Position numbers and translations under genes: made by a program
In this document: piece after piece, positions 57,101 to 64,000 of the stretch
Layout of the letters: each line of letters opens with the position of its first letter
How positions within the stretch are numbered: the stretch's first letter is position 1
NCBI RefSeq assembly: GCF_003060825.1
Contig: NZ_CP028922.1
Coordinates: 263,001 to 327,000 of the forward strand
Length of the DNA: 64,000 bases
Origin: Paenibacillus sp. CAA11
GTDB taxonomy: Bacteria; Bacillota; Bacilli; Paenibacillales; Paenibacillaceae
Reading direction: 5' to 3'
The notes under the pieces: model-generated
Seen by the model: only the letters and a program-made list of their open reading frames with translations
Told to the model about the DNA's origin: nothing
Database searches by the model: none

Positions 57101-59704
57101 TACTTTGTACTGCTTCAAGTCCTCCGCTTCGCTGGCGTTCCAGGTCAGATTCACTTGACCGAGGCTTGTTGTCGTGGCGGTCAGTGAGGCAGGAGCTGCC
57201 GGAGCTTCCGCATCCGGATTCGTGACGGCAATGTCGTCGATGTACCAGCCAGCCTTCTGTACGCTGGCATCGCTTGTAATGTTGAACAGCAGGTGAATCT
57301 GCTGTCCGGCATATGGACGCAGGTCTACGTACTGCTTCTTCCAGCCGCCGCTTGCGCCGGTGAAGCTGGCCAGAGGAACAAGCTCCTGGCTATTGCCTTC
57401 TGTTGCGAGATAGAGGGTGCCGCGGTCCACATTGTTCTCAAGATCATACCAATGCTTGAAGGAGAGGAAGGCTCCTTCCGGGCTGTCCTTGAGATTGATA
57501 GTCGGCAGGGCAATATACGCATTGGAGTTGGCGGCGTAGGTGCCTGTCAGGTTGGTGGCGATTAGCTTGTTGCCGGAATAGGCAGCTCCAGGTCCGCTGA
57601 CAGGAGTTCCCCAAGTCCAAGCGCTGCCGGTTCCTCCGGTGGTAAAGCCTGCGTTATCTGTCTCGAAGTCTTGGAAATATTCCGGCTTCACGCCGTCAGA
57701 GACCTGTACGGAATACACTTTGCTTTCCAAGGAATTATTGCCGTAATCATTAATGCGGAAATAGTATTCCAATCCGGCGCTTTTGATCAGGCTAGCCGGT
57801 ATAGTAGTCTCGTACTGTCCGTCGGTGCTCGTGCCGGATACGCGTTCCAACGGAAGATATACATAATGCCCGCTGCCAGCCGTTCTTGCAAAAACTTCGG
57901 CAGAAGTCACCGAGACGTTGTCGGTAATACGGGCGGTAATTTTGGCATCGACGCCGCTATAGAGAAGTGTAGGCGCAGTGTGCTCAAGCACAGGGTCCGC
58001 CTCATCCTCTCCAGCTGTCGTCACCTTGCCGGACACGCTTCCCACGCCTTGAAGGATAGAGCCTACGGCATCCAGGGCATTAATGATGCCGTGTCCGTAA
58101 CCATTATTAGGCGAGGTCGGGAATTGGCTGTCCGTACGCGGCGTAGCCGTGTTTTGGATAATTTCCTCCAGCTGGTCCACGGTCAGAGAGTGGTTGGCCT
58201 GCAGCAGCAGAGCAGCCAATGCGGTCGTATGGGGACCGGCCATGGAGGTGCCGTTCCATCCGCCCTCATAATTGCCGCCAGGGACCGAGGAGCGAATATT
58301 GACGCCCGGTGCGGACACCTCAGGCTTCGTCTCTCCGTAAGGGGAAGGGCCTAGGAGGGAGAAGGAGCCCAGGTTCTGGTTAATATCGGTGGCGCCTGTA
58401 GCGAACGATTCCGGATAGTTCGCCGGGTTGGCTACAGAGCCGGGACCTCCCGGATTGGTGAGGGTCGTGTTGCCGGCGGAGAACTCAGGGAAGATCTGCG
58501 CAGCTCTCCAGGCTTGCACCATCGGCCGGAACCACTCATCCATACCGGCTCCGCCGCCCCAGGAGTTGTTCACCACGTCCGGAGCAAGCTCAGGATGGAG
58601 GTTGCCATTGCGGTCAACCGGGGCAAGCAGCCACTGGCCGCCATCCAGGATGATGGAGTCGGTGGTCTCCGGATTGAAGATGCGCACGGCGATCCATTTG
58701 GCGCCAGGGGCGACCCCAATCTGGTTGCTGCCGTTCTCTTCAGAGCCGACCATCGTTCCCATGGTATGGGTTCCGTGACCGTCGCCATCCTGCGGGAGAC
58801 TGGCCCTGCTGTGCGGGTCATACCAGCTGAGCTCCGGATTTACGACGTTGCCGGAAGCATCGAGGCCGCGCCATTTCCGGGCGAGCGCAGGATGGGTGTA
58901 ATCTACGCCCGTGTCCAGGTTGGCAACGACAATGCCTGTGCCGTCGATGCCCTTTGCCCAAACCTCGGGAGCATTAATCTGGGCGATGTTCCATTCGATC
59001 TGATCTGAGTTCGCTGCCGGTTTGGAGGCAGCATCCTTAGTAGGTGTGCTGTCCTTGGAAGCAGCGTCCTTAGTAGGTGAGCTATCTTTGGCAGAGGAGT
59101 GGTTCTTGGTATCTTGAACAGCTGGAGCGGTAGTCGCCTTGGAGCTGCCAGCAGCTGATTTGTCGATCTCAGCTTTGTCCAGGTGTCTTACCTCATCGGG
59201 CAGAATCTTCTCTACCTCGGAAAGCTGAGAGAGGCTCTCCATGACATCCTTCGTACTGGTCACGGCAAAAGCGTTGACGATAAAGTAGCTCTTAAACTCT
59301 TTGACTTGCCCTTTCTTCTGCTCTTGCTCCAGCAGCTTCTCTACCTGGGATTGGCTGCGGGCCGCTGTCTCGCGCAGTGCGCTTACGACCGAGGTGCGGG
59401 CCGACATTTTGGCCGCAGACGGAGTGGCTTTGTTCAGGGTGGCCTTCTGGAGAGCGTTCTTGGCGACAGAGACGGTATCGGTCTGTTCCTTCATTTTGAC
59501 CAAGTAAGTAACATATTCATCGCCTTCAAACAGCTTCTGAAGCTTCTGGCTGATCTTCTCCTTGGCAGGCAGCGCGGAGCTTGTAGACAACCCGGACTTC
59601 AGAGAGATGCTGGGCTTCTCGGCATAAGACGTAGGGGCCAGGGTCAAGGTAAGAACCAGGGCTAAGCCGAGGGAAAGATGCTTGCGAAAGCCTTTTCCAA
59701 TCAT
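54194..59704 (-). CDS. Giant secreted subtilisin-family protease, bacillopeptidase F-like
   Basis: This 1836-residue exported S8 serine protease has a signal peptide at 1-28 (cleavage after SYA) and an I9-type propeptide at about 60-170. A low-complexity linker with repeated (S/T)PTKDAASK follows at about 205-230. The catalytic domain has Asp264 in LDTGVDYTHP, His310 in GDGHGTH, the oxyanion Asn near 412 in SAGNTT and Ser487 in GTSMAGPH, so the triad is complete. After it come an Ig-like segment, two MAM/immune-inhibitor-A-like beta-sandwiches flanking an Fn3 domain, two carboxypeptidase regulatory-like domains, several Ig-like repeats and a terminal PKD domain (WDFGDG). It degrades extracellular protein. 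AAGGAG is 13 bases before the ATG, and a micro-ORF leader precedes it. Confidence 0.92.
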   Translation of the reverse strand: MIGKGFRKHLSLGLALVLTLTLAPTSYAEKPSISLKSGLSTSSALPAKEKISQKLQKLFEGDEYVTYLVKMKEQTDTVSVAKNALQKATLNKATPSAAKMSARTSVVSALRETAARSQSQVEKLLEQEQKKGQVKEFKSYFIVNAFAVTSTKDVMESLSQLSEVEKILPDEVRHLDKAEIDKSAAGSSKATTAPAVQDTKNHSSAKDSSPTKDAASKDSTPTKDAASKPAANSDQIEWNIAQINAPEVWAKGIDGTGIVVANLDTGVDYTHPALARKWRGLDASGNVVNPELSWYDPHSRASLPQDGDGHGTHTMGTMVGSEENGSNQIGVAPGAKWIAVRIFNPETTDSIILDGGQWLLAPVDRNGNLHPELAPDVVNNSWGGGAGMDEWFRPMVQAWRAAQIFPEFSAGNTTLTNPGGPGSVANPANYPESFATGATDINQNLGSFSLLGPSPYGETKPEVSAPGVNIRSSVPGGNYEGGWNGTSMAGPHTTALAALLLQANHSLTVDQLEEIIQNTATPRTDSQFPTSPNNGYGHGIINALDAVGSILQGVGSVSGKVTTAGEDEADPVLEHTAPTLLYSGVDAKITARITDNVSVTSAEVFARTAGSGHYVYLPLERVSGTSTDGQYETTIPASLIKSAGLEYYFRINDYGNNSLESKVYSVQVSDGVKPEYFQDFETDNAGFTTGGTGSAWTWGTPVSGPGAAYSGNKLIATNLTGTYAANSNAYIALPTINLKDSPEGAFLSFKHWYDLENNVDRGTLYLATEGNSQELVPLASFTGASGGWKKQYVDLRPYAGQQIHLLFNITSDASVQKAGWYIDDIAVTNPDAEAPAAPASLTATTTSLGQVNLTWNASEAEDLKQYKVYRSTTSGSGYEEIAVTPGTSYTDVNVEDNTTYYYTVTAQDYSDNESERSTEASVTVQLPEVLFSDNFDRDSDGGWTHSGTGDEWERGVPSAPGPAAAVSEPNVWGTDLDSTYENGTDASLVSPVIDLSAQSHAALSFSHWYEIETKYDAGTVEITTNGGSTWTELGRFSHSTEGKQWQTAIYDLDAYTGHEVQLRFHLKADNSVVKAGWYIDNVSVLSVAAPEGAKKPAPTKELDRYKAKPEYDSPLFKITSTTDSAALAARQAASQAVQAGDSISAKDGKGVISPASLPASATVTVVETGRSVKTDGATGRYNFTHVAGDYTLKAEAYGYYPQTQPVKIANGSTAKVNFSLKPIPHGIIEGTIVDERSGEPVAGAQVFVLEDPRVAAVQTAADGTFTLDVQEGSYTLVVSADEYYGKDVPVTVAPNESTPVQIELKPFIGFPGEISYDDGTPENARSFNAAGNSWAVRFTPDQAEATQVTGASFRFWNTEWPVPGGTAFKYSVYDASGANGAPGRLLAGPYDGTALRNNEWTVVTLEKPVTVQGDFYIVYTQTAAGTAAPGLATDESSPNALRSWQQVSGAWSQSPEDEGNYMIRAVVRYPVNAPVITSPEANSFTKESTVTVTGTLPVEGAEVKIYNGTAIAGTGEVKDGKFSLQVELANGVNELTAEAVVNGKITDRSLPVTVTLDQTLPELTITSPVDGARINSEALTVTGTVTDEFLDTVTLNGEAVTVGDDHAFTHRLLVNPGENTITVIAKDRAGNETTVTRTVHVDLALPEITNIKPESDVNLKEGETLRVSFDSAPGLTASFHVELPLSLDSARGIPLTETEPGHYEAEYTIPAKLVVDGGLIVIKIRDAAGNETQVEAPGKLYVGSEGSGGEDNLAPVAVISAPDQAKKKKNVEFSAEDSYDEDGEIVSYAWDFGDGKQDDGDSVRHKFKESGTYVVTLTVTDDKGAVSTAEHTIEIK

Positions 59705-59788
59705 GTTTACTTTTCCACTCCTTTTACTTGGTATTGTAGTGCGAACAAGCTCTGAGCGGATTCTAGGAAGTTAGAGTACAGCTTACGG

Positions 59789-59824
59789 TCAGATGCCTCG
59801 CCTATGACGGGCAGCGCTACTCAC
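59789..59824 (-). CDS. 11-codon micro-ORF in the protease leader
   Basis: AAGGGAGGTGAT, whose last nine bases match the full anti-16S complement, abuts GTG at 59824. The frame reads MSSAARHRRGI and stops at TGA. An ATG overlapping by two bases (ATGTGA) gives a start-stop instead. It is 85 bases before the protease start. It may be a regulatory leader peptide or a ribosome standby site. Confidence 0.35.
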   Translation of the reverse strand: MSSAARHRRGI

Positions 59825-60350
59825 ATCACCTCCCTTCAAGTGGAGAATGAGATCTATAGGTAGAGTTCTTAGATGATGATATAAAGTATTTCTTTAGTTC
59901 ATTCTATATAGATGGTGAAAAAAGGAGTTGAGCTAGAATGACATGCAAGGTGGAGAGTGAATCTATATACAGGTGAATGTATGTGAGCCATTTCGGCGAA
60001 TTGAGTAGAGTGAAGGATAACAATCGGGTATTGAATGTGATTGGATATGTAGGAACCAAGCTATGAATTTAGAAATAGTATAATATTGTAAATTTACATA
60101 CACAAGATATTTTTTTACATAATATAGAATTGAATCTTGAGACATGCAAAATTAAATTTATCGCTGCGATGGATATAGGTGTGCTGTCAAAAAATCAGGA
60201 TTTAAGAACTAGGCAGCAAAGAGGACTAAATACGGATTAAATAGCGGTGATACATTTTTTCTTCAAATTAAATTGTTAAAAGTAGGGGATATGGGCGGCG
60301 AGAAGGGTAAATGATACGAAATAGATATTTAATCCAAGGAGGGTTGCAGT
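59825..60350. other. AT-rich intergenic region between the protease and pyk
   Basis: It holds the second copy of the 26-base repeat (59888-59913) and the pyk ribosome site AAGGAGGG. The rest (about 60050-60290) is very AT-rich, with no promoter I can defend. Confidence 0.5.
59888..59913 (+). repeat. Exact 26-base repeat, copy 2
   Basis: Identical to 44883-44908, same strand, followed here by GGTGAAAAAAGGAG. It contains the TCTATATAGA palindrome. Confidence 0.85.
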
Positions 60351-61766
60351 ATGCAAAAAACGAAGATCATCTGTACACTTGGCCCGGCCTGCGATGACCC
60401 TGAAGTGCTGAGAGGGATGATTGAGGCTGGAATGACCGTCGGCCGTCTGAATATGGCCCATGGGGAGCTGGACGATCATGTGAAGCGGATTGATAATGTC
60501 CGCCGGGTGGCGAAGGAACTGAACACCTTTGTACCGATCATGATGGATATTAAAGGGCCTGAAGTCCGTATTGGCAAGCTAAAAGAGTCGTCGGTGCTTC
60601 TGAAGGCAGGGGATGAGCTGACTCTGACCTCGGAGCCGGTGCTCGGAGATGCGAGCCGAATCTCTGTCAACTACCCGGATATGCCTACGGTGGTTAAGCC
60701 TGGCGACCGTATTCTGATTGATGACGGGCTTATTGATCTGACCGTTCAAACGGTTGAGGGCACAGAGATTCACTGCACCATCGTCAGCGGTGGGGTGCTT
60801 AAGCCGACCAAGGGCGTCAATCTGCCGGGGATCAAGACGACGCTTCCCGGTGTGACGGAGCGTGATATTCGCCATATCGAGTTTGGGCTTGCCCATAGTA
60901 TCGAGATGATTGCGGCCTCTTTTGTGAGAAAAGGGGATGACATCCGGGAAATTCGCAGTATTTTGCAAGAACATAATGCGCCGGATGTGCAGATCATCTC
61001 TAAGATTGAGAATGGGGAAGGAATGGAGAATCTCGACGATATCATTGCGGCTTCTGACGGAATCATGGTCGCCCGCGGCGATCTCGGGGTAGAGGTCCCA
61101 ATTGAGGAAGTGCCGATGCTGCAAAAAGAGATGATCGACAAGTGCAACCATGCCGGTAAGCCTGTCATCGTGGCGACCCACATGCTGGAGTCGATGCAGG
61201 TGAATCCGCGACCAACCCGCGCAGAGGTAGGAGATGTCTTCAACGCGGTTATGCAAGGGGCGGATGTAGTGATGCTGTCGGGTGAATCGGCAGCTGGGAA
61301 GTACCCGGTTCAGGCAGTGAGAACTATGGCAGCAGTGGCCCGTAAGGCGGAGAGTGTGATGGATTACCGGGAGCGGTTCGATAAGAAAAGAGCGCGCCAT
61401 GCTTCCGACATCACTGAGGTTATCAGCCAAAGTGCAGTCAACGCCTCCCTGGAGCTGGATGCGAAGGCCATTATTCTCTCGACCGAGAGCGGATTTACGG
61501 CCCGCATGGTGTCCAAATACCGTCCGATGGCACCGATTATCGCTGTAACCCCGCATCAGGAGGTGCTGCCGAAGATCTGCCTGCTGTCAGGTGTGATTCC
61601 CGTGCTCGGAGATAAAGTGACCACCACCGATGAAATGTTCGAATCAGCGATCCGGAATGCGGAGAATACAGGCTATATCAAGAAGGGCGACACCGTTGTC
61701 CTCTCCGCCGGTCTGCCTGTAATGCAGGCGGGCACGACCAATCTGGTCAAGGTACAGCAGGTGTAA
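60351..61766 (+). CDS. pyk: Pyruvate kinase paralogue
   Basis: It transfers phosphate from phosphoenolpyruvate to ADP, the last step of glycolysis. The 471 residues cover the A, B and C domains but not the extra C-terminal PEP-utiliser domain (total about 585) found in the usual Bacillus enzyme. K+/Mg2+ and substrate motifs are present (MDIKGPEVRIGK, IISKIENGEGMENLDDII, MVARGDLGVEVP). Several near-invariant positions differ: RLNMAHG at 32-38 for RLNFSHG, ATHMLESM for ATQMLDSM, and LSGESAAG for LSGETAAG. No pfkA or other glycolytic gene is adjacent. It is probably a second, specialised isoenzyme. ATG follows AAGGAGGG. Confidence 0.9.
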   Translation: MQKTKIICTLGPACDDPEVLRGMIEAGMTVGRLNMAHGELDDHVKRIDNVRRVAKELNTFVPIMMDIKGPEVRIGKLKESSVLLKAGDELTLTSEPVLGDASRISVNYPDMPTVVKPGDRILIDDGLIDLTVQTVEGTEIHCTIVSGGVLKPTKGVNLPGIKTTLPGVTERDIRHIEFGLAHSIEMIAASFVRKGDDIREIRSILQEHNAPDVQIISKIENGEGMENLDDIIAASDGIMVARGDLGVEVPIEEVPMLQKEMIDKCNHAGKPVIVATHMLESMQVNPRPTRAEVGDVFNAVMQGADVVMLSGESAAGKYPVQAVRTMAAVARKAESVMDYRERFDKKRARHASDITEVISQSAVNASLELDAKAIILSTESGFTARMVSKYRPMAPIIAVTPHQEVLPKICLLSGVIPVLGDKVTTTDEMFESAIRNAENTGYIKKGDTVVLSAGLPVMQAGTTNLVKVQQV

Positions 61767-61854
61767 AGGGTAAGCGGCGAACGTCCTCCGATTGAAGGAG
61801 GCTGGCGAGCTGTATTTATATCTGTATCGCTGGATAATATCCCATCCGAATAAA

Positions 61855-61895
61855 GGGCAGTTCCAGGTCATCGCTCAAATGACCCGGAACTGCCC
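61855..61895. terminator. Bidirectional terminator
   Basis: GGGCAGTTCC.GGTCAT/ATGACC.GGAACTGCCC, a 16-bp stem between convergent genes. Confidence 0.85.
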
Positions 61896-61907
61896 TGTTT
61901 GTTGTTA

Positions 61908-63449
61908 CTAGGCTGAAGTTGAAGACGCCTTGGAAGGCTGCCTGAAGACACGACGGCCGACCTTCCGGCTGCTAAGTGCTAGCACGACTGCTTTGGCTGC
62001 CCCAAGGCAGAGTAGTAGAATTGAAAGGATCAGTAGTGCATGGGCAATTCCCGGCATATAGGCCAAGGCTGCAGGCCAAGGTCCAAGCCACTTGGGACAG
62101 AGGACGAGCACTGCTATCGGCAGCAGCAGATTAAGCAGGACTGCAAAGGTCCCATGCCATGCGAGTCGTGAGGCAGGCAGGGGCGAGCTGTGCGCCCATT
62201 TGAACAGGTTATATACCGTCCTTGCCATCATGATTATAACTAGGAGAAAAGCGGCTGCGATCAGCCCATAACTCAGCGAATAACTGGGCAGGCCGTGATA
62301 CGAAGGAGACCGTCCGTCCTGAACCATGGCATCCAGCTGATTCGCAATTTGGTCGTATCCCGAGATATTCAGCGGATCCATGGAGTTGGCGAGAACAACA
62401 TACCCGTAATCCCCTCGAACTTTCAAGTAAGAGTAGCTGTTCTCCGTATTTCCCTGGATGTACATGGCATCATTCTGAAGTACCCAGCCCATGGCGTAGA
62501 ACTTGCCATAACCCATCGGAGCGGCTTGCTTATGGAGCAGAGACAGCCCCTGATTCGATATTAGAGTAGGGGTTTTAAGCGCCCGGGCATTGAATTGAGC
62601 AATTAAATACTGGCTCAGATCCTCCGCGCTGGAGGCGATGCTTCCCGAAGGGGCTCCTCCCGGATGGTTCCTCCAGGGGGTTGGTGTCATATCCCCTAAG
62701 ATGGGCTGGTACCCTCCGGCTAGGCCGGCCCTTTTCGCTTCATTCAAGGAGGCAAAGCTGTTCTTCATATTCAGCGGCAAAAAGATGTGATTACGCACAT
62801 AGTCGGCATAGCTCTCGCCGGACACCTCTTGGACGATTCCGCCTAACAGGTCGTAATTAAGCTTGGAATCCTGATACAGGCTTCCAGGCGGTGTCCTCAG
62901 GGCGTAGGGGTTCATGCTCTTCAAATGGTCGAACAGACGCTTATGGTCATAGATAAGAGAGCTGAGCCCATCAGCGGTTGAAATTCCACTGGTCTGGTGC
63001 AGCAGGTGCATGACCGTGACCTGGCCGGAAGCCTGCTCCCCCTCCGTTCGGAACCAGGGCAGATAGCGCTGAACCGGGGCTTTTAGATCGAGCTTACCCT
63101 GTTCCGCCAGCTGCATGACGGCAATGGCGGTTAGAGATTTGCCCGATTGACCGAGCATGACCGGTGTCTTGGGAGTCATTCGCCGATCATGATCATCGGC
63201 AGTCCCATAGCCTTGGAGGTACAGAATCCGGCCTCCCTTCACAATGCCTAGGGATAGTCCGGGGATGCGAAGACGCTTCATCATTTTATGGATATAGCGG
63301 TCTACCCGGGCACTATCCAGCTCTGCGGAAGAGGAACTGGCCTTGGCAGTTCGGCTTAGCCAGGGGTTGATCAGAATGGCTACAATGAAAAATATGGACA
63401 GAAACTTGCTCATGTGACCTGTGAAAAAATTGCTTAGGGTACTGCTCAT
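61908..63449 (-). CDS. Beta-lactamase-fold membrane protein lacking catalytic residues
   Basis: The 513-residue protein has an N-terminal signal or anchor (about 13-32), an outside class C beta-lactamase/PBP4*-like domain (about 45-365), and three or four C-terminal helices (about 378-495). In active relatives the first motif reads GS-x-SK; here it is GQSGK, so the nucleophile position (101) is Gln. The second motif Y-S-N is replaced by D-S-K (194-196). The H-x-G region reads IQGNTENS (331-338). The surrounding family sequence (AVMQLAEQGKLDLKAPVQRYLPWF, LNYDLLGGIVQEVSGESY) is well kept. It is probably a pseudoenzyme that binds cell-wall peptides or signals. ATG has AAGGAG at 11 bases. Confidence 0.85.
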   Translation of the reverse strand: MSSTLSNFFTGHMSKFLSIFFIVAILINPWLSRTAKASSSSAELDSARVDRYIHKMMKRLRIPGLSLGIVKGGRILYLQGYGTADDHDRRMTPKTPVMLGQSGKSLTAIAVMQLAEQGKLDLKAPVQRYLPWFRTEGEQASGQVTVMHLLHQTSGISTADGLSSLIYDHKRLFDHLKSMNPYALRTPPGSLYQDSKLNYDLLGGIVQEVSGESYADYVRNHIFLPLNMKNSFASLNEAKRAGLAGGYQPILGDMTPTPWRNHPGGAPSGSIASSAEDLSQYLIAQFNARALKTPTLISNQGLSLLHKQAAPMGYGKFYAMGWVLQNDAMYIQGNTENSYSYLKVRGDYGYVVLANSMDPLNISGYDQIANQLDAMVQDGRSPSYHGLPSYSLSYGLIAAAFLLVIIMMARTVYNLFKWAHSSPLPASRLAWHGTFAVLLNLLLPIAVLVLCPKWLGPWPAALAYMPGIAHALLILSILLLCLGAAKAVVLALSSRKVGRRVFRQPSKASSTSA

Positions 63450-63715
63450 GTAGTAATTCTCTCCTTTTCAGGACGTCAACAATATTTATGTATTGTCATT
63501 ATCTCTCTATATTGTAAAGGAATTGGTGCCATCTGAAACTAGACTCTGGTCTAAGCGTGGGGGAGGCGAAGGTCTTGCTCTCGTCCGGCCCCTGGTCTGG
63601 GTATCTCTGCCAACCCGGCTTCCTTGCTCTTGTTGTTTCGTACGATAATAAGTTATGAAAATACTATACTTCATAGTAACACAGGCTGCAGGGCCTGTTC
63701 ACCTCTTCAAATTTA

Positions 63716-64000
63716 ATGGGTCGCGGGGCGGTCAAACACCATTCGGTTCTATTATTTGTGTACACAGACTCTAGGATCTGGCTCACCGGGGTTTCATACT
63801 TCTCCCATCACGTCTTGATGGCCGAGCCGGTAGCATACAGCTTTTTATCTTTCCCCCATGGATCACATATTCCTTTTCGAACAACTTGGTTTTCAGGTCA
63901 TGGTCATACGTTAGAACTCCTGCTGTTAATTCTGTTGTTGTGGTGATGACGACCTTGCTGTTGAATACAAAACCGTCCTTATACTTGGGCATCTCTACCA
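63716..64000 (-). pseudogene. Decayed 3' end of an unidentified gene (cut by window edge)
   Basis: A reverse-strand frame enters from the right edge and reads VEMPKYKDGFVFNSKVVIT and on to FEKEYVI. Near a G5 run (about 63857-63861) the coding character moves to the next frame, DPWGKDKKLYATGSAIKT. That frame has an in-frame TGA (63808-63810) and then continues WEKYETPVSQILESVYTNN. One frameshift plus one nonsense codon would restore one protein, so this looks like a broken gene. The family was not identified. The rest of 63450-63715 shows no clear element. Confidence 0.35.

Noticed and set aside
59010..59100. CRISPR-like short repeats
   Set aside because: The repeats are in frame and encode the PTKDAASK linker of the protease; no spacers.
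59705..59870. Known metabolite riboswitch in the protease leader
   Set aside because: Compared mentally with Mg (ykoK), Mn (yybP) and c-di-GMP consensus cores; only short chance similarities (GAGTAGCG) were found.
60579..61556. 325-codon frame antisense to pyruvate kinase
   Set aside because: It is a shadow of a clearly conserved enzyme; His- and Arg-rich product without family features.
63716..63946. 76-codon + strand frame near the right edge
   Set aside because: No ribosome site; the reverse strand has better coding character, although broken.

Overview
The window looks like chromosomal DNA of an endospore-forming Bacillales bacterium, most likely a Paenibacillus relative. G+C is about half by eye. 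It carries a gerA-type spore germination operon, a Thr T-box thrS leader, orthologues of Bacillus subtilis YeeI, YwqA/YwqB, PaiA, LicT and BglP, strong AGGAGG ribosome sites, frequent GTG/TTG starts and many intrinsic terminators. I see no rRNA, tRNA, CRISPR array, insertion sequence or prophage.

Layout: (1-10 kb) partial EamA transporter, a large cytoplasmic multidomain GH51 arabinofuranosidase, an ECF sigma factor/DUF4179 pair, orphan small proteins, and a MarR/SnoaL-like pair behind overlapping palindromes. (10-19 kb) T-box thrS, a secreted PAP2 phosphatase behind a PhoP-box array, a MATE exporter behind a putative attenuator, yeeI, and an MFS exporter. (19-25 kb) YitT-like protein, ssuABC-like sulfonate transporter, and a TetR/MFS divergent pair. 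(25-35 kb) udk, the ywqB-ywqA SWIM/SNF2 pair, and a gerA-C-B operon. (35-41 kb) PLP aldolase, AbrB-family protein, Gfo/Idh/MocA oxidoreductase, WYL regulator with msrA, and an orphan P-loop protein. (41-48.5 kb) a beta-glucoside regulon with three LicT-type RNA antiterminator sites, split by murB, followed by an iron alcohol dehydrogenase with a Rex-like site. (48.7-54 kb) EEP phosphatase, MBL hydrolase, paiA with a MarR regulator behind a G11 tract, DinB-like protein, and an RNase H family protein. (54-64 kb) a 1836-residue bacillopeptidase F-like protease, a divergent pyruvate kinase paralogue, a membrane beta-lactamase-fold protein lacking its catalytic residues, and a decayed gene at the right edge.

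What works together: BglP imports and phosphorylates beta-glucosides, the GH1 enzyme cleaves them, and LicT senses flux and opens terminators in front of itself, bglP and the GH1 gene. Two of these promoters carry cre sites for CcpA. SsuABC imports sulfonates. YwqB/YwqA form a translationally coupled pair. GerAA/AC/AB form a germinant receptor. The most unusual observations are the MATE leader with a short ORF threaded through two terminators, the catalytically degenerate beta-lactamase-like protein, an exact 26-base repeat 15 kb apart, and the micro-ORF in front of the giant protease.
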